Below the pieces are notes generated by a model. The model searched no databases, was not told the origin of the DNA, and saw nothing but the letters and a program-made list of their open reading frames with translations. Position numbers and translations under genes: made by a program. A stretch of DNA of 64,000 nucleotides from Chryseobacterium sp. MEBOG06 (GTDB lineage Bacteria; Bacteroidota; Bacteroidia; Flavobacteriales; Weeksellaceae). The stretch spans positions 4,898,001-4,962,000 of the forward strand of contig NZ_CP084580.1 of NCBI RefSeq assembly GCF_021869765.1, read 5' to 3'. This document shows positions 52,495 through 61,628 of the stretch, in pieces (within the stretch, counting starts at the first letter, position 1; every line of letters begins with the position of its first letter).

Positions 52495-53889
52495 ATGAAT
52501 TACAGAATAGAAAAAGACACCATGGGAGAAGTGCAGGTACCTGCGGACAAGCTTTGGGGTGCACAGACGGAACGTTCCAGAAACAATTTCAAAATCGGAC
52601 CTGAAGGATCTATGCCACATGAGATCATTGAAGCTTTTGCTTATCTGAAAAAGGCTGCAGCTTATACCAATACTGATCTGGGAGTTCTTCCTGCTGAAAA
52701 AAGAGATATGATCGCCCGGGTATGTGACGAAATTCTGGAAGGAAAGCTTAATGATCAGTTTCCTTTGGTCATCTGGCAGACAGGCTCAGGAACGCAGTCC
52801 AATATGAATGTGAATGAAGTGATTTCCAACAGAGCTCATGTGAACAACGGGGGGACGTTGGGCGAGAAATCAGAAATCCATCCGAATGATGATGTCAACA
52901 AATCCCAGTCTTCTAACGATACTTATCCTACGGCTATGCACATCGCTGCTTATAAAAAGGTAGTGGAAGTGACTATTCCCGCGGTTGAAAAATTGAAAAA
53001 TACGCTGCTTGAAAAATCCAAAGCATTCAAGGATGTAGTAAAAATCGGAAGAACCCACCTGATGGATGCTACTCCACTTACACTGGGACAGGAGTTTTCA
53101 GGGTATGTGGCTCAACTGGAATTTGGCTTAAGAGCATTAAAAAATACGCTACCCCATCTTTCTGAGCTGGCTTTAGGGGGAACAGCTGTAGGAACGGGAT
53201 TGAATACTCCTAATGGCTATGATGTAAAAGTAGCTGAATATATCGCAAAGTTTACCAATCACCCTTTCATCACTGCTGAAAATAAATTTGAAGCACTTGC
53301 GGCTCATGATGCTATTGTGGAAAGCCATGGTGCATTAAAGCAACTTGCTGTATCTCTATTTAAAATTGCACAGGATATCAGATTGATGGCATCTGGACCC
53401 CGCTCAGGAATCGGGGAAATCCATATTCCTGAAAATGAACCGGGATCATCCATTATGCCAGGAAAAGTAAATCCTACGCAAAATGAGGCTCTGACCATGG
53501 TTTGTGCGCAAGTATTGGGAAATGATACTACAATTTCTTTTGCAGGAACCCAGGGAAATTACGAGCTGAATGTTTTCAAACCTGTAATGGCCTATAATTT
53601 CTTGCAGTCTGCCCAATTAATCGCTGATGCGTCTATTTCTTTCAATGATCATTGTGCAGTAGGTATTGAACCGAATCATGAGAGAATTCAAGAGCTGGTG
53701 GACAAATCCTTAATGCTTGTCACTGCCTTAAATACTCATATTGGCTATGAAAACGCAGCAAAGATTGCAAAAACCGCCCATAAAAATGGAACTACTTTAA
53801 AAGAGGAAGCAGTCAATCTTGGTCTGTTAACAGCAGAACAGTTTGACGAATGGGTAAAACCTGAAGATATGGTAGGAAGTTTAAAATAA
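52495..53889 (+). CDS. fumC: Fumarate hydratase, class II
   Basis: FumC is the iron-free, oxygen-stable fumarase, unrelated in fold to the class I enzyme encoded divergently next to it. The 464-residue product has WGAQTERSRNNF near residue 20, SGTQSNMNVNEVI near 97, NDDVNKSQSSNDTYPTAMH near 130, the catalytic-loop signature GSSIMPGKVNPTQNE near 318 and GTGLNTPNGYD near 235. The ATG at 52495 was chosen by the family N-terminus (MNYRIEKDTMGEVQVP). A strong terminator follows. Confidence 0.97.
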   Translation: MNYRIEKDTMGEVQVPADKLWGAQTERSRNNFKIGPEGSMPHEIIEAFAYLKKAAAYTNTDLGVLPAEKRDMIARVCDEILEGKLNDQFPLVIWQTGSGTQSNMNVNEVISNRAHVNNGGTLGEKSEIHPNDDVNKSQSSNDTYPTAMHIAAYKKVVEVTIPAVEKLKNTLLEKSKAFKDVVKIGRTHLMDATPLTLGQEFSGYVAQLEFGLRALKNTLPHLSELALGGTAVGTGLNTPNGYDVKVAEYIAKFTNHPFITAENKFEALAAHDAIVESHGALKQLAVSLFKIAQDIRLMASGPRSGIGEIHIPENEPGSSIMPGKVNPTQNEALTMVCAQVLGNDTTISFAGTQGNYELNVFKPVMAYNFLQSAQLIADASISFNDHCAVGIEPNHERIQELVDKSLMLVTALNTHIGYENAAKIAKTAHKNGTTLKEEAVNLGLLTAEQFDEWVKPEDMVGSLK

Positions 53890-53916
53890 TTAGATTTAAT
53901 TTCATTCATAGACTTG

Positions 53917-53949
53917 AAAAAACTCCGGAGATTTTTCCCCGGAGTTTTT
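53917..53949. terminator. Bidirectional terminator after fumC
   Basis: AAAAACTCCGG (53918-53928) pairs perfectly over 11 bases with CCGGAGTTTTT (53939-53949); it also serves the minus-strand gene ending at 53969. Confidence 0.92.
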
Positions 53950-53968
53950 AGTTGAATAAAAAGTTCAA

Positions 53969-55009
53969 TTATTCTAATCCAATGCTAATTCCAAACACCA
54001 ACGCTTTATCATTTTTAAAGTGGCTGTCTTTAAAGAAATTACTGAAGTCTTTTTTCACAAAAATACTCACACTGTTATAGGACAAAGTAAGCTGGCCGCC
54101 ATAAATATAAGGATTCACCTGATAGTTGTCTCTTTTTCTTAATTCTCCGTTGTTTCCGTCTATAATATTATTGGTGGACATTCTTGCTCCTCCATACACA
54201 TTAGCCCCTATTTTTAACCCTCTGTAATAGTTCCGGTACTGAACATCCATACCTGCATTTCTAAGTTTGGAAAAATTGTACTGAAGCCCCAGAGGAACTA
54301 CAATATAACCCGTTCTCAGTTTACTTTTGCTTATATCACCATTATAATGGTCCAGATAAACATTATTATCAGCATTCTTTGCAAAGACCATATTATTATC
54401 CAGGCGAAGTGTTCTCCATGAGAATCCCAATCCGGATATAATGGCCCATGGACTGGTTCTGCTGAGCTGATAGTTTAGTTTCAAGCCGAATTCTAAATTA
54501 TTAGAATATCCAATATTTTTATCCAGATCATTATCCTGAAGGCTGTTCGTCATTGTCATAATTCCGTAAGAAAAGTATCCTGTAATACTTCTGCTGGGGC
54601 GGAATTTTTTCAGAAGCTTTGCTTTAAGCTCCTCTTTGGATGCAGCATCCGTATTGAGAAGAGAATATCTTACCTGCTTCTGAATAACTCCATCAAGATC
54701 AAACCCAAGTTCCTCAATCCTTTTATCTATTTTCTCTGAATAGCGGTCTGCGATCTGAGCCTTTTGCTTGTCAAATTCAGTTTTATCCAGATTTTTAGAC
54801 TGAAGATTCAACAACTCTGCTTCCATGAGCTTTTTCTCTTCCTGAATGATAGCATTAATCTGGCCAGCATACTCTTCAATTTTATCTTTTACGATAGGAC
54901 TTACCTCCGTATCTTTTTTAGATGCAAGATTGATATTGAATGTCTTTTGCCCGTAAAATGAGGACGAGAAAAGACACACCAATCCCATCAGGATAAATTT
55001 CTTGATCAT
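53969..55009 (-). CDS. Outer-membrane protein with N-terminal coiled coil
   Basis: The 346-residue product has a signal peptide (LVCLFSSSFYGQ, cleaved near residue 21) and a charged helical region (about 40-130, with IQEEKKLMEAELLNLQSK and QKAQIADRYSEKIDK). A C-terminal beta-barrel of about 200 residues follows (GYFSYGIMTMTNSL, LEFGLKLNYQLSR, ending VFGISIGLE). It is the third gene of an ECF sigma/putative anti-sigma operon, 27 bases after its partner, and so probably a target or sensor of that envelope regulation. No family name is recognised beyond OMP-like. Confidence 0.8.
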   Translation of the reverse strand: MIKKFILMGLVCLFSSSFYGQKTFNINLASKKDTEVSPIVKDKIEEYAGQINAIIQEEKKLMEAELLNLQSKNLDKTEFDKQKAQIADRYSEKIDKRIEELGFDLDGVIQKQVRYSLLNTDAASKEELKAKLLKKFRPSRSITGYFSYGIMTMTNSLQDNDLDKNIGYSNNLEFGLKLNYQLSRTSPWAIISGLGFSWRTLRLDNNMVFAKNADNNVYLDHYNGDISKSKLRTGYIVVPLGLQYNFSKLRNAGMDVQYRNYYRGLKIGANVYGGARMSTNNIIDGNNGELRKRDNYQVNPYIYGGQLTLSYNSVSIFVKKDFSNFFKDSHFKNDKALVFGISIGLE

Positions 55010-55036
55010 ATTATTAATTTTTAAATTTTAAATAAA

Positions 55037-55651
55037 TTAGTTTCTATTGAGTTCTATTGTAGCCACATTACTCCCATCCTTGGTCTTTTCAATCACATCT
55101 TTGTGTTCTACTGAGAAAAGCAATGCAGAAGGGTCCACATATTTTTTCTTTTTAACCTGAATTTTTGAGGAATCAGCTTTTGCCAGAATTTTGGGATCGG
55201 TCATTCTGATTACTTCCAGTTTTCTTGCCGGAAGCCCTTCTTTAGTGAGAATAGTGTTTTTATCTGGTACCGGTATAGCGGTTATTTTTTCTGTTTTCTC
55301 CTTTGAAGGGATATTTTTTATATCTTGTTTTACAGGGTTTTGCGCTGCCAATATAGGATTATCATTATTTGGTTCAGTAATGATCTGATCTTCATTTTGT
55401 TCTTTTACCTCTTTTACAATTTTGGGCTGCTCTACCAAAGGTTCCTCTTTAAGGAACAACAGAACAGTGCCTAAACTGAAAGTCAGGATAATACATGCAG
55501 CTACCAATATCCAGTTTATCTTTAATTTGGGAGCCTTGTTATTTTGGGTTTGCCACTCAATCTCAGACCACAGATCTCTGGAAGGGGCAACTTCTCTTTC
55601 CTCGATCTGTTTTTTGATCTGCCATTCGAAATTATCTTTAGACGTGTTCAT
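55037..55651 (-). CDS. Putative anti-sigma factor (single-pass membrane protein)
   Basis: The 204-residue product has an N-terminal cytosolic helix with the anti-sigma-like start KDNFEWQIKKQIEEREVAPS. One membrane helix follows (INWILVAACIILTFSLGTVLLFL, about residues 45-67), then a Pro/Lys/Asp-rich periplasmic tail. The overlap of 14 bases with the ECF sigma gene upstream supports an anti-sigma role. No HxxxCxxC zinc motif is present, so it would be a non-ZAS type. The downstream outer-membrane gene could be part of the signal path. Confidence 0.75.
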   Translation of the reverse strand: MNTSKDNFEWQIKKQIEEREVAPSRDLWSEIEWQTQNNKAPKLKINWILVAACIILTFSLGTVLLFLKEEPLVEQPKIVKEVKEQNEDQIITEPNNDNPILAAQNPVKQDIKNIPSKEKTEKITAIPVPDKNTILTKEGLPARKLEVIRMTDPKILAKADSSKIQVKKKKYVDPSALLFSVEHKDVIEKTKDGSNVATIELNRN

Positions 55652-56198
55652 TTTTCATTTTTTTTTGTTGTTGCAAATAGATCTTTCTTAGTTTTTCTTT
55701 TGCTCTAAACAACTGTGTTTTGCTTACAGCAACCGAAATCTGCAGAGCATCAGCAATTTCCTGGTGAGAATAGCCTTCCAAAACGTAAAGATTGAAAACC
55801 ATTCGGTAAGCATCCGGAAGCTGGTCCAGAAGTTCCTGAGCATTAAAGTCGAAAGCGATGTCCGGATCATGAATATCCTGCTGGAAAGAATGATTAATCT
55901 CATCCAGATAAAAAACCGTTTTATGGCTTTTGATAAAGTTCAGGCATTCGTTAACAACAATCCGCCTTGCCCAGCTTTCAAGATTAGCGTCACCTCTGAA
56001 ACTTTCAATATGCTTAAAAATCTTACAGAATGCTTTGATGAGACAATCTTCTGCCTGATACAAGTCACTTACATAGCTCTTGCTTATGCTTAGGAATTTC
56101 TTTACATTCTTCTCATAGAAAAGCTTCTGTGCCACCGGATCCTGTTTTTTCAGGCGGCTCAACAAATCTTCTTTTTTATTTACGAACAAAAGTTTCAT
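55638..56198 (-). CDS. ECF-type RNA polymerase sigma factor
   Basis: The 186-residue product has sigma region 2 (QAEDCLIKAFCKIFKHIESF near residue 47 and LESWARRIVVNECLNFI near 75) and region 4 with the helix-turn-helix GYSHQEIADALQISVAVSKTQL near 145. It is one of two ECF factors in the window and, like the one at 14750-15259, overlaps a putative anti-sigma gene. It heads a three-gene operon ending in an outer-membrane protein. Confidence 0.92.
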   Translation of the reverse strand: MKLLFVNKKEDLLSRLKKQDPVAQKLFYEKNVKKFLSISKSYVSDLYQAEDCLIKAFCKIFKHIESFRGDANLESWARRIVVNECLNFIKSHKTVFYLDEINHSFQQDIHDPDIAFDFNAQELLDQLPDAYRMVFNLYVLEGYSHQEIADALQISVAVSKTQLFRAKEKLRKIYLQQQKKMKNEHV

Positions 56199-56371
56199 TC
56201 TAATGCTGTTTCTTGTATTAAAGACAACAAATATTTTAAAAAGTTACAGAAAAATATATTTTTTTGAAATTTATTTAAACGGAATGGCTCGTGAAAGCTC
56301 TAAAACAATGCTCTACATATTTCCATCAGTATATAAAATTTTGAATTTCAGTCTATTAATTCTATTTTTCT

Positions 56372-56379
56372 TACATTAG
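56372..56379 (+). promoter_or_regulatory. -7-like box of the second GG-leader peptide
   Basis: TACATTAG is one change from TAnnTTTG, 27 bases before the peptide start. Confidence 0.28.
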
Positions 56380-56406
56380 GAATACCAAATTTATAAATCC
56401 AAAGCC

Positions 56407-56598
56407 ATGAAAAATTTAAAAAAAGTAAACAGACAAAATTTAAAACATTTTCCTGGAGGAGGCTCTGTACCTACATGTTCCGGAAGGCTGCAATATCTTG
56501 TAGGCTTCAATGGATACTATGCTTGCTGCAAGGAACAGATCAATAACCCCTGCTCAACGACTGTAATGTGCATGCTTCCTATAGGAATGTGTGATTAA
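56407..56598 (+). CDS. Bacteriocin-like GG-leader peptide, Cys-rich (second copy)
   Basis: The 63-residue product starts MKNLKKVNRQNLKHFPGGG, the same leader type as the peptide at 10362-10613, with cleavage expected after GG near residue 18. The core has six cysteines, including CC, and ends MLPIGMCD. The two peptides share the leader but not the core, as in families of diverse secreted peptides processed by one exporter. No exporter gene is adjacent. It is its own unit, closed by a terminator. Function is inference. Confidence 0.75.
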   Translation: MKNLKKVNRQNLKHFPGGGSVPTCSGRLQYLVGFNGYYACCKEQINNPCSTTVMCMLPIGMCD

Positions 56599-56603
56599 AA
56601 AGT

Positions 56604-56639
56604 AAAAAGGTCAGAAATGAAATATTCCTGACCTTTTTT
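56604..56639. terminator. Bidirectional terminator after the peptide gene
   Basis: AAAAAGGTCAG (56604-56614) pairs perfectly over 11 bases with CTGACCTTTTT (56628-56638). It also lies at the 3' end of the ABC gene on the minus strand. Confidence 0.9.
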
Positions 56640-56653
56640 ATATCTAGATTCAT

Positions 56654-57370
56654 TTAGATCGTCACTTCTGAAACCTGATCTGCAAAATACTGTTCAAGAT
56701 CCTTCAAGGTTTCCGGATTGGTCTGAATATCTTTTACAATAAGCCCTTTATTCACCACTACAATTCTGTTACAGACTTCTGTCGTGTGGGAAAGATCATG
56801 GCTGGAAATAAGGAAAGTCACCCCATCCTGTTTGGATAATTCTTTGATAAGATTTTTAAGTTTGATTTGTGTGGAAGGGTCAAGATTGGCAAACGGCTCA
56901 TCAAGAATAATAATTTCCGGGTTTCCGATAATTGCTCCTACAATTCCCACCTTTTTCTGGTTCCCTTTAGAAAGATCACGGATGTACTTTCCGGATTTAA
57001 GAATTTCCCCGTTAAAAAGATCATGAAAGGGTTTCAGAAACTCATCTACAGAAGCTTTATTCTGGCCTCTCAGCTCACCAATGAAATAAAAATATTCTTC
57101 CGGAGTAAGATATCCGATGAGAAAAGTATCATCTACAAAAGCTGAAACTTTATTCTTCCAGACTTCGGATTCATTTACTTTAATTCCGTCAATGCTTACA
57201 AACCCCGTACTTGCCTGAATCAAATCGAGCATAAGACTGAAAAGCGTTGTTTTTCCCGCTCCGTTATTCCCTACCAGACCAAATGTTTCGCCATTTGGAA
57301 TTTCAAGATTCTCAATGTTCAGAACCGTTGCTGTTCCGTATGTTTTTGATAAATTATTTATACTGATCAT
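56654..57370 (-). CDS. ABC transporter ATP-binding protein (partner of the DUF5687 permease)
   Basis: The 238-residue ATPase has Walker A GLVGNNGAGKTTLFSLMLD near residue 33, signature IRDLSKGNQKKVGIVGAIIG near 127, Walker B IIILDEPFANLDPS near 150 and switch His in ISSHDLSHTTEVC near 188. The signature LSKGNQKK differs from LSGGQ, as in the DUF5687-linked exporters. The permease gene lies 3 bases upstream on the same strand, so the two are one operon. The substrate is unknown. Confidence 0.92.
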   Translation of the reverse strand: MISINNLSKTYGTATVLNIENLEIPNGETFGLVGNNGAGKTTLFSLMLDLIQASTGFVSIDGIKVNESEVWKNKVSAFVDDTFLIGYLTPEEYFYFIGELRGQNKASVDEFLKPFHDLFNGEILKSGKYIRDLSKGNQKKVGIVGAIIGNPEIIILDEPFANLDPSTQIKLKNLIKELSKQDGVTFLISSHDLSHTTEVCNRIVVVNKGLIVKDIQTNPETLKDLEQYFADQVSEVTI

Positions 57371-57373
57371 GGC

Positions 57374-58840
57374 TTAACCTTTATTTTTAAATGCTTCAAG
57401 TGTACTGTATTTTTCTTTCTTGTAATGTTTTACAATGATATCAAAGATCTTCTCTCTGAGCAGGAATCCTATAAACCCTAAAACGGCAATTGAGATAACG
57501 GCTGCTGTAATTCCCGAGAAATACTTTACGATGGCAAAGACCGCCATTGGAAGGAGCATTTTAGGAATCAGAAGAAGTAATGCAATCATGTTGAAACTTC
57601 CTTTCTGCCCAAATCTTTTTTCCTTTGAGTTTAGATCAATCTGACTTTTATTGAATGCTCCTGACCAGAGGGTAAATTGAGAGTTTACCCCAATATTGTA
57701 AAGCCCTGCTGCAAAAAATGTAACATAAATCTCCCAGCCAAAATAGGCATAAAACAAAGCTATAATTATAGAGATTCCTGTTACAATATTAATGAGCCAC
57801 CATTTTGCTTTTATATATTCTTTGTAAGGAACATTCAGGGTCATCATTAAAGGGTAATAAGAACTGTCAAATGCAGGAACTCTCTGCCCAAACAGAAACT
57901 GGAATCCTCCTGTTACAAAAAGTCCCATGAACATAATCATCGCCGGAGTTTTATACATAACGTTGGCATACATCAGCAAACCATAAAAAAGAAACATAAA
58001 GCTTCCCAAAAGGATTCCTTTTGTCACCTTATTACGTCTGAGCATTTTAATATCATTATTGATAAATGTCCCTGTAACGCCGTATTTATTCAGGAAAGCA
58101 ATATTTTCAGTTTTTCCAACTGCTTTTTTTGCTTCAAGTCCCTGATCTAGGTAGAACTCCCGACGCAGGTATTTAAAGCATACAAACCAAAGCCCCGCAA
58201 ACAAAGCAATAGGTATCAACACAAAGTAAGGCTTATCATAAAAGCTATAAAAAACAGATTCTGAATAAGACAGTAACGGAATAATATGATAATACCCCAA
58301 AGCTCCTATTGCAGCAAAGCATATCCCTACAAACAAAGCCACGGTCTCTTTACCATTAAAGAAAATATTGATAAAGTTATTCATATAAAGAAGCATTGAG
58401 ATTCCTACCAACCAGGTGAATACTCCAAAGAAACTATATCCGTTGAACAGAGCTACTATAGAAAATGTAACAAAAAACAGAGAACTCAGCCAGCTGAATG
58501 CTGAAAGAAATGTTTTTGCCAGCATATAATTAACCAGTGTATTCTTTCTGATACTCAGAGTAAGAAAAGGTTTGATATTCTGTGTTGGGATTTCCTGCCA
58601 TAGATATTTTAGAATTAAATCTATAACCCAGGCAATGATTAAGAATCTTGATGCTATTATTAATGGATTCTGATGCATCTCCCCCTGTACATAATAAAAA
58701 GAAATACAGGCTCCGGCAATGAGGCACACCATGAAATAAAAAATCCCGAAAAGTCTCAGAATTTTCATGGCAAGATTGATCCCCAAAGAACTGCCGCGAA
58801 AGAAGCTTTTAATTTCCAGTCTAAGGAACTTTAGAAACAT
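57374..58840 (-). CDS. DUF5687 family ABC permease
   Basis: The 488-residue protein has about 12 membrane helices and the DUF5687 N-terminus (FLKFLRLEIKSFFRGSSLGIN). A conserved QRVPAFDSSYYPLMMTLNVP occurs near residue 320. DUF5687 permeases pair with a small ABC ATPase, as here, 3 bases downstream. Their substrate and direction are unknown; similar two-gene units are annotated as antibiotic or peptide exporters. The adjacent GG-leader peptide gene on the other strand makes a link to peptide export tempting, but no peptidase domain is present. Confidence 0.88.
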   Translation of the reverse strand: MFLKFLRLEIKSFFRGSSLGINLAMKILRLFGIFYFMVCLIAGACISFYYVQGEMHQNPLIIASRFLIIAWVIDLILKYLWQEIPTQNIKPFLTLSIRKNTLVNYMLAKTFLSAFSWLSSLFFVTFSIVALFNGYSFFGVFTWLVGISMLLYMNNFINIFFNGKETVALFVGICFAAIGALGYYHIIPLLSYSESVFYSFYDKPYFVLIPIALFAGLWFVCFKYLRREFYLDQGLEAKKAVGKTENIAFLNKYGVTGTFINNDIKMLRRNKVTKGILLGSFMFLFYGLLMYANVMYKTPAMIMFMGLFVTGGFQFLFGQRVPAFDSSYYPLMMTLNVPYKEYIKAKWWLINIVTGISIIIALFYAYFGWEIYVTFFAAGLYNIGVNSQFTLWSGAFNKSQIDLNSKEKRFGQKGSFNMIALLLLIPKMLLPMAVFAIVKYFSGITAAVISIAVLGFIGFLLREKIFDIIVKHYKKEKYSTLEAFKNKG

Positions 58841-58941
58841 ATGTTAGTTTTTTACATTAGTATGTATAATGCAAAAAATGTTACAGATTTCATCACAAAA
58901 TCATCAATAAATTGGAAAATATAAAACCCAAAGATTCATCA

Positions 58942-60591
58942 CTACCCGATAAGTTCCTTTGCCTGTGCTAAAGCAGCTTCAGTAATCTTGCTTCCTGAAA
59001 GCAATTGTGCAATTTCATTCAGTTTTTCTGCATCACTTAAAGGAATGATAGTAGATTGCGTTTTTCCGGAAACATCCTGTTTCACAACTTTATAGTTATC
59101 ATTTCCTTTAGCCGCCACCTGCGCGAGATGGGAAATAACAATGAGCTGCATATCCTCAGACATTTCCCTCATCAGATTTCCGATTTCTTCTGCAACTTTA
59201 CCTGAGACACCTGTATCAATTTCGTCCAAAATAAGGGTCGGAAGCTCATCACTTTCTGCAATAATCTTCTTTACAGCCAGCATTACTCTGGATCTTTCAC
59301 CACCGGAGATCGCAGTCTGTATGGGTTTTAACGGGAAACCTGAATTCGCCTGAAAAAGCAACTGGATGCTTTCTTTCCCAAATGCATTGAATTCCTGTGC
59401 ATCTTCCAGCTGGATATCAACTTTCGCTTTTTCAAGACCTAATTTTTTAAGAAGCCCTTCTGCTTTTTTTACGAAAACAGAAACATTTTTATGACGGTTT
59501 TTCGAAAGTCTGCCAGCTAAACTCTGAAGTGTTTTTTCTTTCCTGGTAATATTTTCTTCAGTTTCAGCGATCTGTAGTTCCAGCTCTGAAGCTCCTTTCT
59601 GATCTCCGGCCAGCTGGCTTCTGATCTCTATCAGCTCATTGAGGTCTGAAACGCTATGCTTAAGAAATAAAGCATTGATTTTATTATTAAGATCTGTAAG
59701 ATATAATAGATTTTCCGGATTGATTTCTACTCTTTCAGCTTCGTTTTCAAGTTCAGAAATGATATCTTTTAATTCTACAAAAGAGGTTTCAAATCTTTCA
59801 TCTAGTTCTGCAAAACTGGTAGAAACTTCGGAGATTTTTGAAAGTCTGCTTTTAGCTTCATTAAAGAAGGAGAGAATACCGATCTCTTCCTGATGAAAAC
59901 GAGACAAAATCTGACCCACATTTTCGGAAATCATTCCTGCATTTTCCTGAATTGAAAGTTGATTCTGAATATCTTCGTAGTCTACATCATCCAGCTTCAG
60001 CTCTTCCAATTCGTTCAGCAGAAATTCTTTATAATCGCTTTCTTTATTGGCCTCTGAAAGCTGAGTTTTCAATTTCTTCAACAGCATTTTCAGGCTCTGA
60101 AAGTCGGAAAATTCATGCTGATATTCTTCAATGATCCTTTTGTTCTCAGAAAGTCCGTCAATAATTTTAAACTGGTATTCTGAGGTAAAAAGATTGGAGG
60201 TTTCAAACTGTGAGTGAATATCAATAAGCTTAGAAGAAAGTTCTTTGAGAATATCTAATGTTACCGGCACATCATTGATGAATGCCCTTGATTTTCCTGA
60301 AGGAAGTATTTCTCGTCTTATAATGGTCTGAAGTTCGTAATCCAGATCATTTTCAATGAAAAACTTCTTGAACTGATTATTGAGATTAAACTCGGTTTCT
60401 ACCACACTTTTTTCTTCAGTTTTGGCAATGGATTTTACATCGGCTCTTTCTCCCAAAATAAGTCGAAGTGCTCCTAAAATAATAGATTTCCCTGCACCTG
60501 TTTCACCGGTTATTACCTGCAAACCATTTTTCAATGATACTTCGAGAGTATCAATCAGGGCAAAGTTTTTAATGTAAATTCTCGAAAGCAT
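58942..60591 (-). CDS. recN: DNA repair protein RecN
   Basis: RecN is an SMC-like ATPase that helps join broken DNA ends in recombination repair. The 549-residue product has Walker A TGETGAGKSIILGALRLILG near residue 28 and the typical LIDIHSQFETSNLFTSEYQF near 120. A long coiled-coil arm (about 140-360) and the C-terminal signature SGGERSRVMLAVKKII near 435 with Walker B TLILDEIDTGVSG near 463 follow. It is the last gene of the bamD-rpoZ-coaBC-DUF4835-recN group. Confidence 0.96.
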   Translation of the reverse strand: MLSRIYIKNFALIDTLEVSLKNGLQVITGETGAGKSIILGALRLILGERADVKSIAKTEEKSVVETEFNLNNQFKKFFIENDLDYELQTIIRREILPSGKSRAFINDVPVTLDILKELSSKLIDIHSQFETSNLFTSEYQFKIIDGLSENKRIIEEYQHEFSDFQSLKMLLKKLKTQLSEANKESDYKEFLLNELEELKLDDVDYEDIQNQLSIQENAGMISENVGQILSRFHQEEIGILSFFNEAKSRLSKISEVSTSFAELDERFETSFVELKDIISELENEAERVEINPENLLYLTDLNNKINALFLKHSVSDLNELIEIRSQLAGDQKGASELELQIAETEENITRKEKTLQSLAGRLSKNRHKNVSVFVKKAEGLLKKLGLEKAKVDIQLEDAQEFNAFGKESIQLLFQANSGFPLKPIQTAISGGERSRVMLAVKKIIAESDELPTLILDEIDTGVSGKVAEEIGNLMREMSEDMQLIVISHLAQVAAKGNDNYKVVKQDVSGKTQSTIIPLSDAEKLNEIAQLLSGSKITEAALAQAKELIG

Positions 60592-60686
60592 TGATAGTCC
60601 GGGTTATGATCCAATTTGAGTTTGAACTGTAAAAGTAAGTTTTTTTTTAATGAATTACGAAAATGTTTTTGAGGGATTTCCCTTCT

Positions 60687-61592
60687 TTAAATCTTCCATT
60701 TATTCCACTTATTCTCAATATTTTTAGGAGACAGAATGATCATAGTTTGTTTTAAATCATTAAGCATAAGCCCTCCATTGTTTCCGGAATTGAAAATATT
60801 GAAGATCTCATCACTTTTCGTATCCATAAAAAGATTAAAGAAATAAGCCTGCTGGAAAGTATTTTCATACATTTTCAGCTGCATCAGCGCATCAAAGATC
60901 ACTTTCTTTCCTGCAGTCTGATCCTGATTGAATAAGTTATCCATTCCCGCTCTGTGGTAAGTATATATCGTTGAGCGCAGCTGGCTCCAGTTGGGGTTAA
61001 CAATTTCATTGATCAGTATGCTTCGGCTTCTTGGCTCATTGATGGTATTCCATCCTTCATAGTTCCTGTTCTGTGAGTTCTGGGCAATCTGCTGGGCTTT
61101 TGCATACCATTGAGTTCCTCCCATAGACTGGAAACTATCAGCATCATATCCTAAAATAAGATAAATATAATAACTGATAACATCTGTAAGGTTTTTACCT
61201 GAGAATTGTCTTTCATTAAAAATAAGATTCTCATTTTCAATATATTCAAAAGCAAATCTCTGATCCTGAAGGTTCAGTAAAGGGGTTTCGTAAGTGGTAT
61301 TGTAAACGGGACGTACAGCCTGGACTACAATAGAACCTTTGAATTTGTTGACATCTCTTTCCGAAATAACAATGGCAAACCCACATTTTATCTTTTCAAA
61401 ATTCTGTAGCTTTTTTCCAGTCCAGCTGGTGTTATTAATAAAGTCTCTAAGGCTTTTTTCCAACGCTTTAAAAGCCTGCTGGTTACTTCCTCCTATCTGC
61501 TGAGAGTTTACCTGAACTGTTGCTAACAATTCCTGTGAAAAACTTTGAGTATATAGAAAAAACAGAAAAAATAAACTTATAATTTTTTTCAT
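60687..61592 (-). CDS. DUF4835 family protein, PorD-like T9SS-associated
   Basis: The 301-residue product has a signal peptide (LFFLFFLYTQSFSQ, cleaved near residue 19) and the DUF4835 sequence ELLATVQVNSQQIGGSNQQA, FINNTSWTGKKLQNFEKIKC, YYIYLILGYDADSF and GGTQWYAKAQQI. DUF4835 proteins have been linked to the type IX secretion system as PorD. The window encodes three proteins with T9SS sorting signals (35315-38401, 44099-46933, 47118-49196). Its position between recN and coaBC is conserved in Bacteroidota, from memory. Confidence 0.88.
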   Translation of the reverse strand: MKKIISLFFLFFLYTQSFSQELLATVQVNSQQIGGSNQQAFKALEKSLRDFINNTSWTGKKLQNFEKIKCGFAIVISERDVNKFKGSIVVQAVRPVYNTTYETPLLNLQDQRFAFEYIENENLIFNERQFSGKNLTDVISYYIYLILGYDADSFQSMGGTQWYAKAQQIAQNSQNRNYEGWNTINEPRSRSILINEIVNPNWSQLRSTIYTYHRAGMDNLFNQDQTAGKKVIFDALMQLKMYENTFQQAYFFNLFMDTKSDEIFNIFNSGNNGGLMLNDLKQTMIILSPKNIENKWNKWKI

Positions 61593-61628
61593 TGTCTATT
61601 AAAAATTGAGAACGGAAATTTATTAAAA

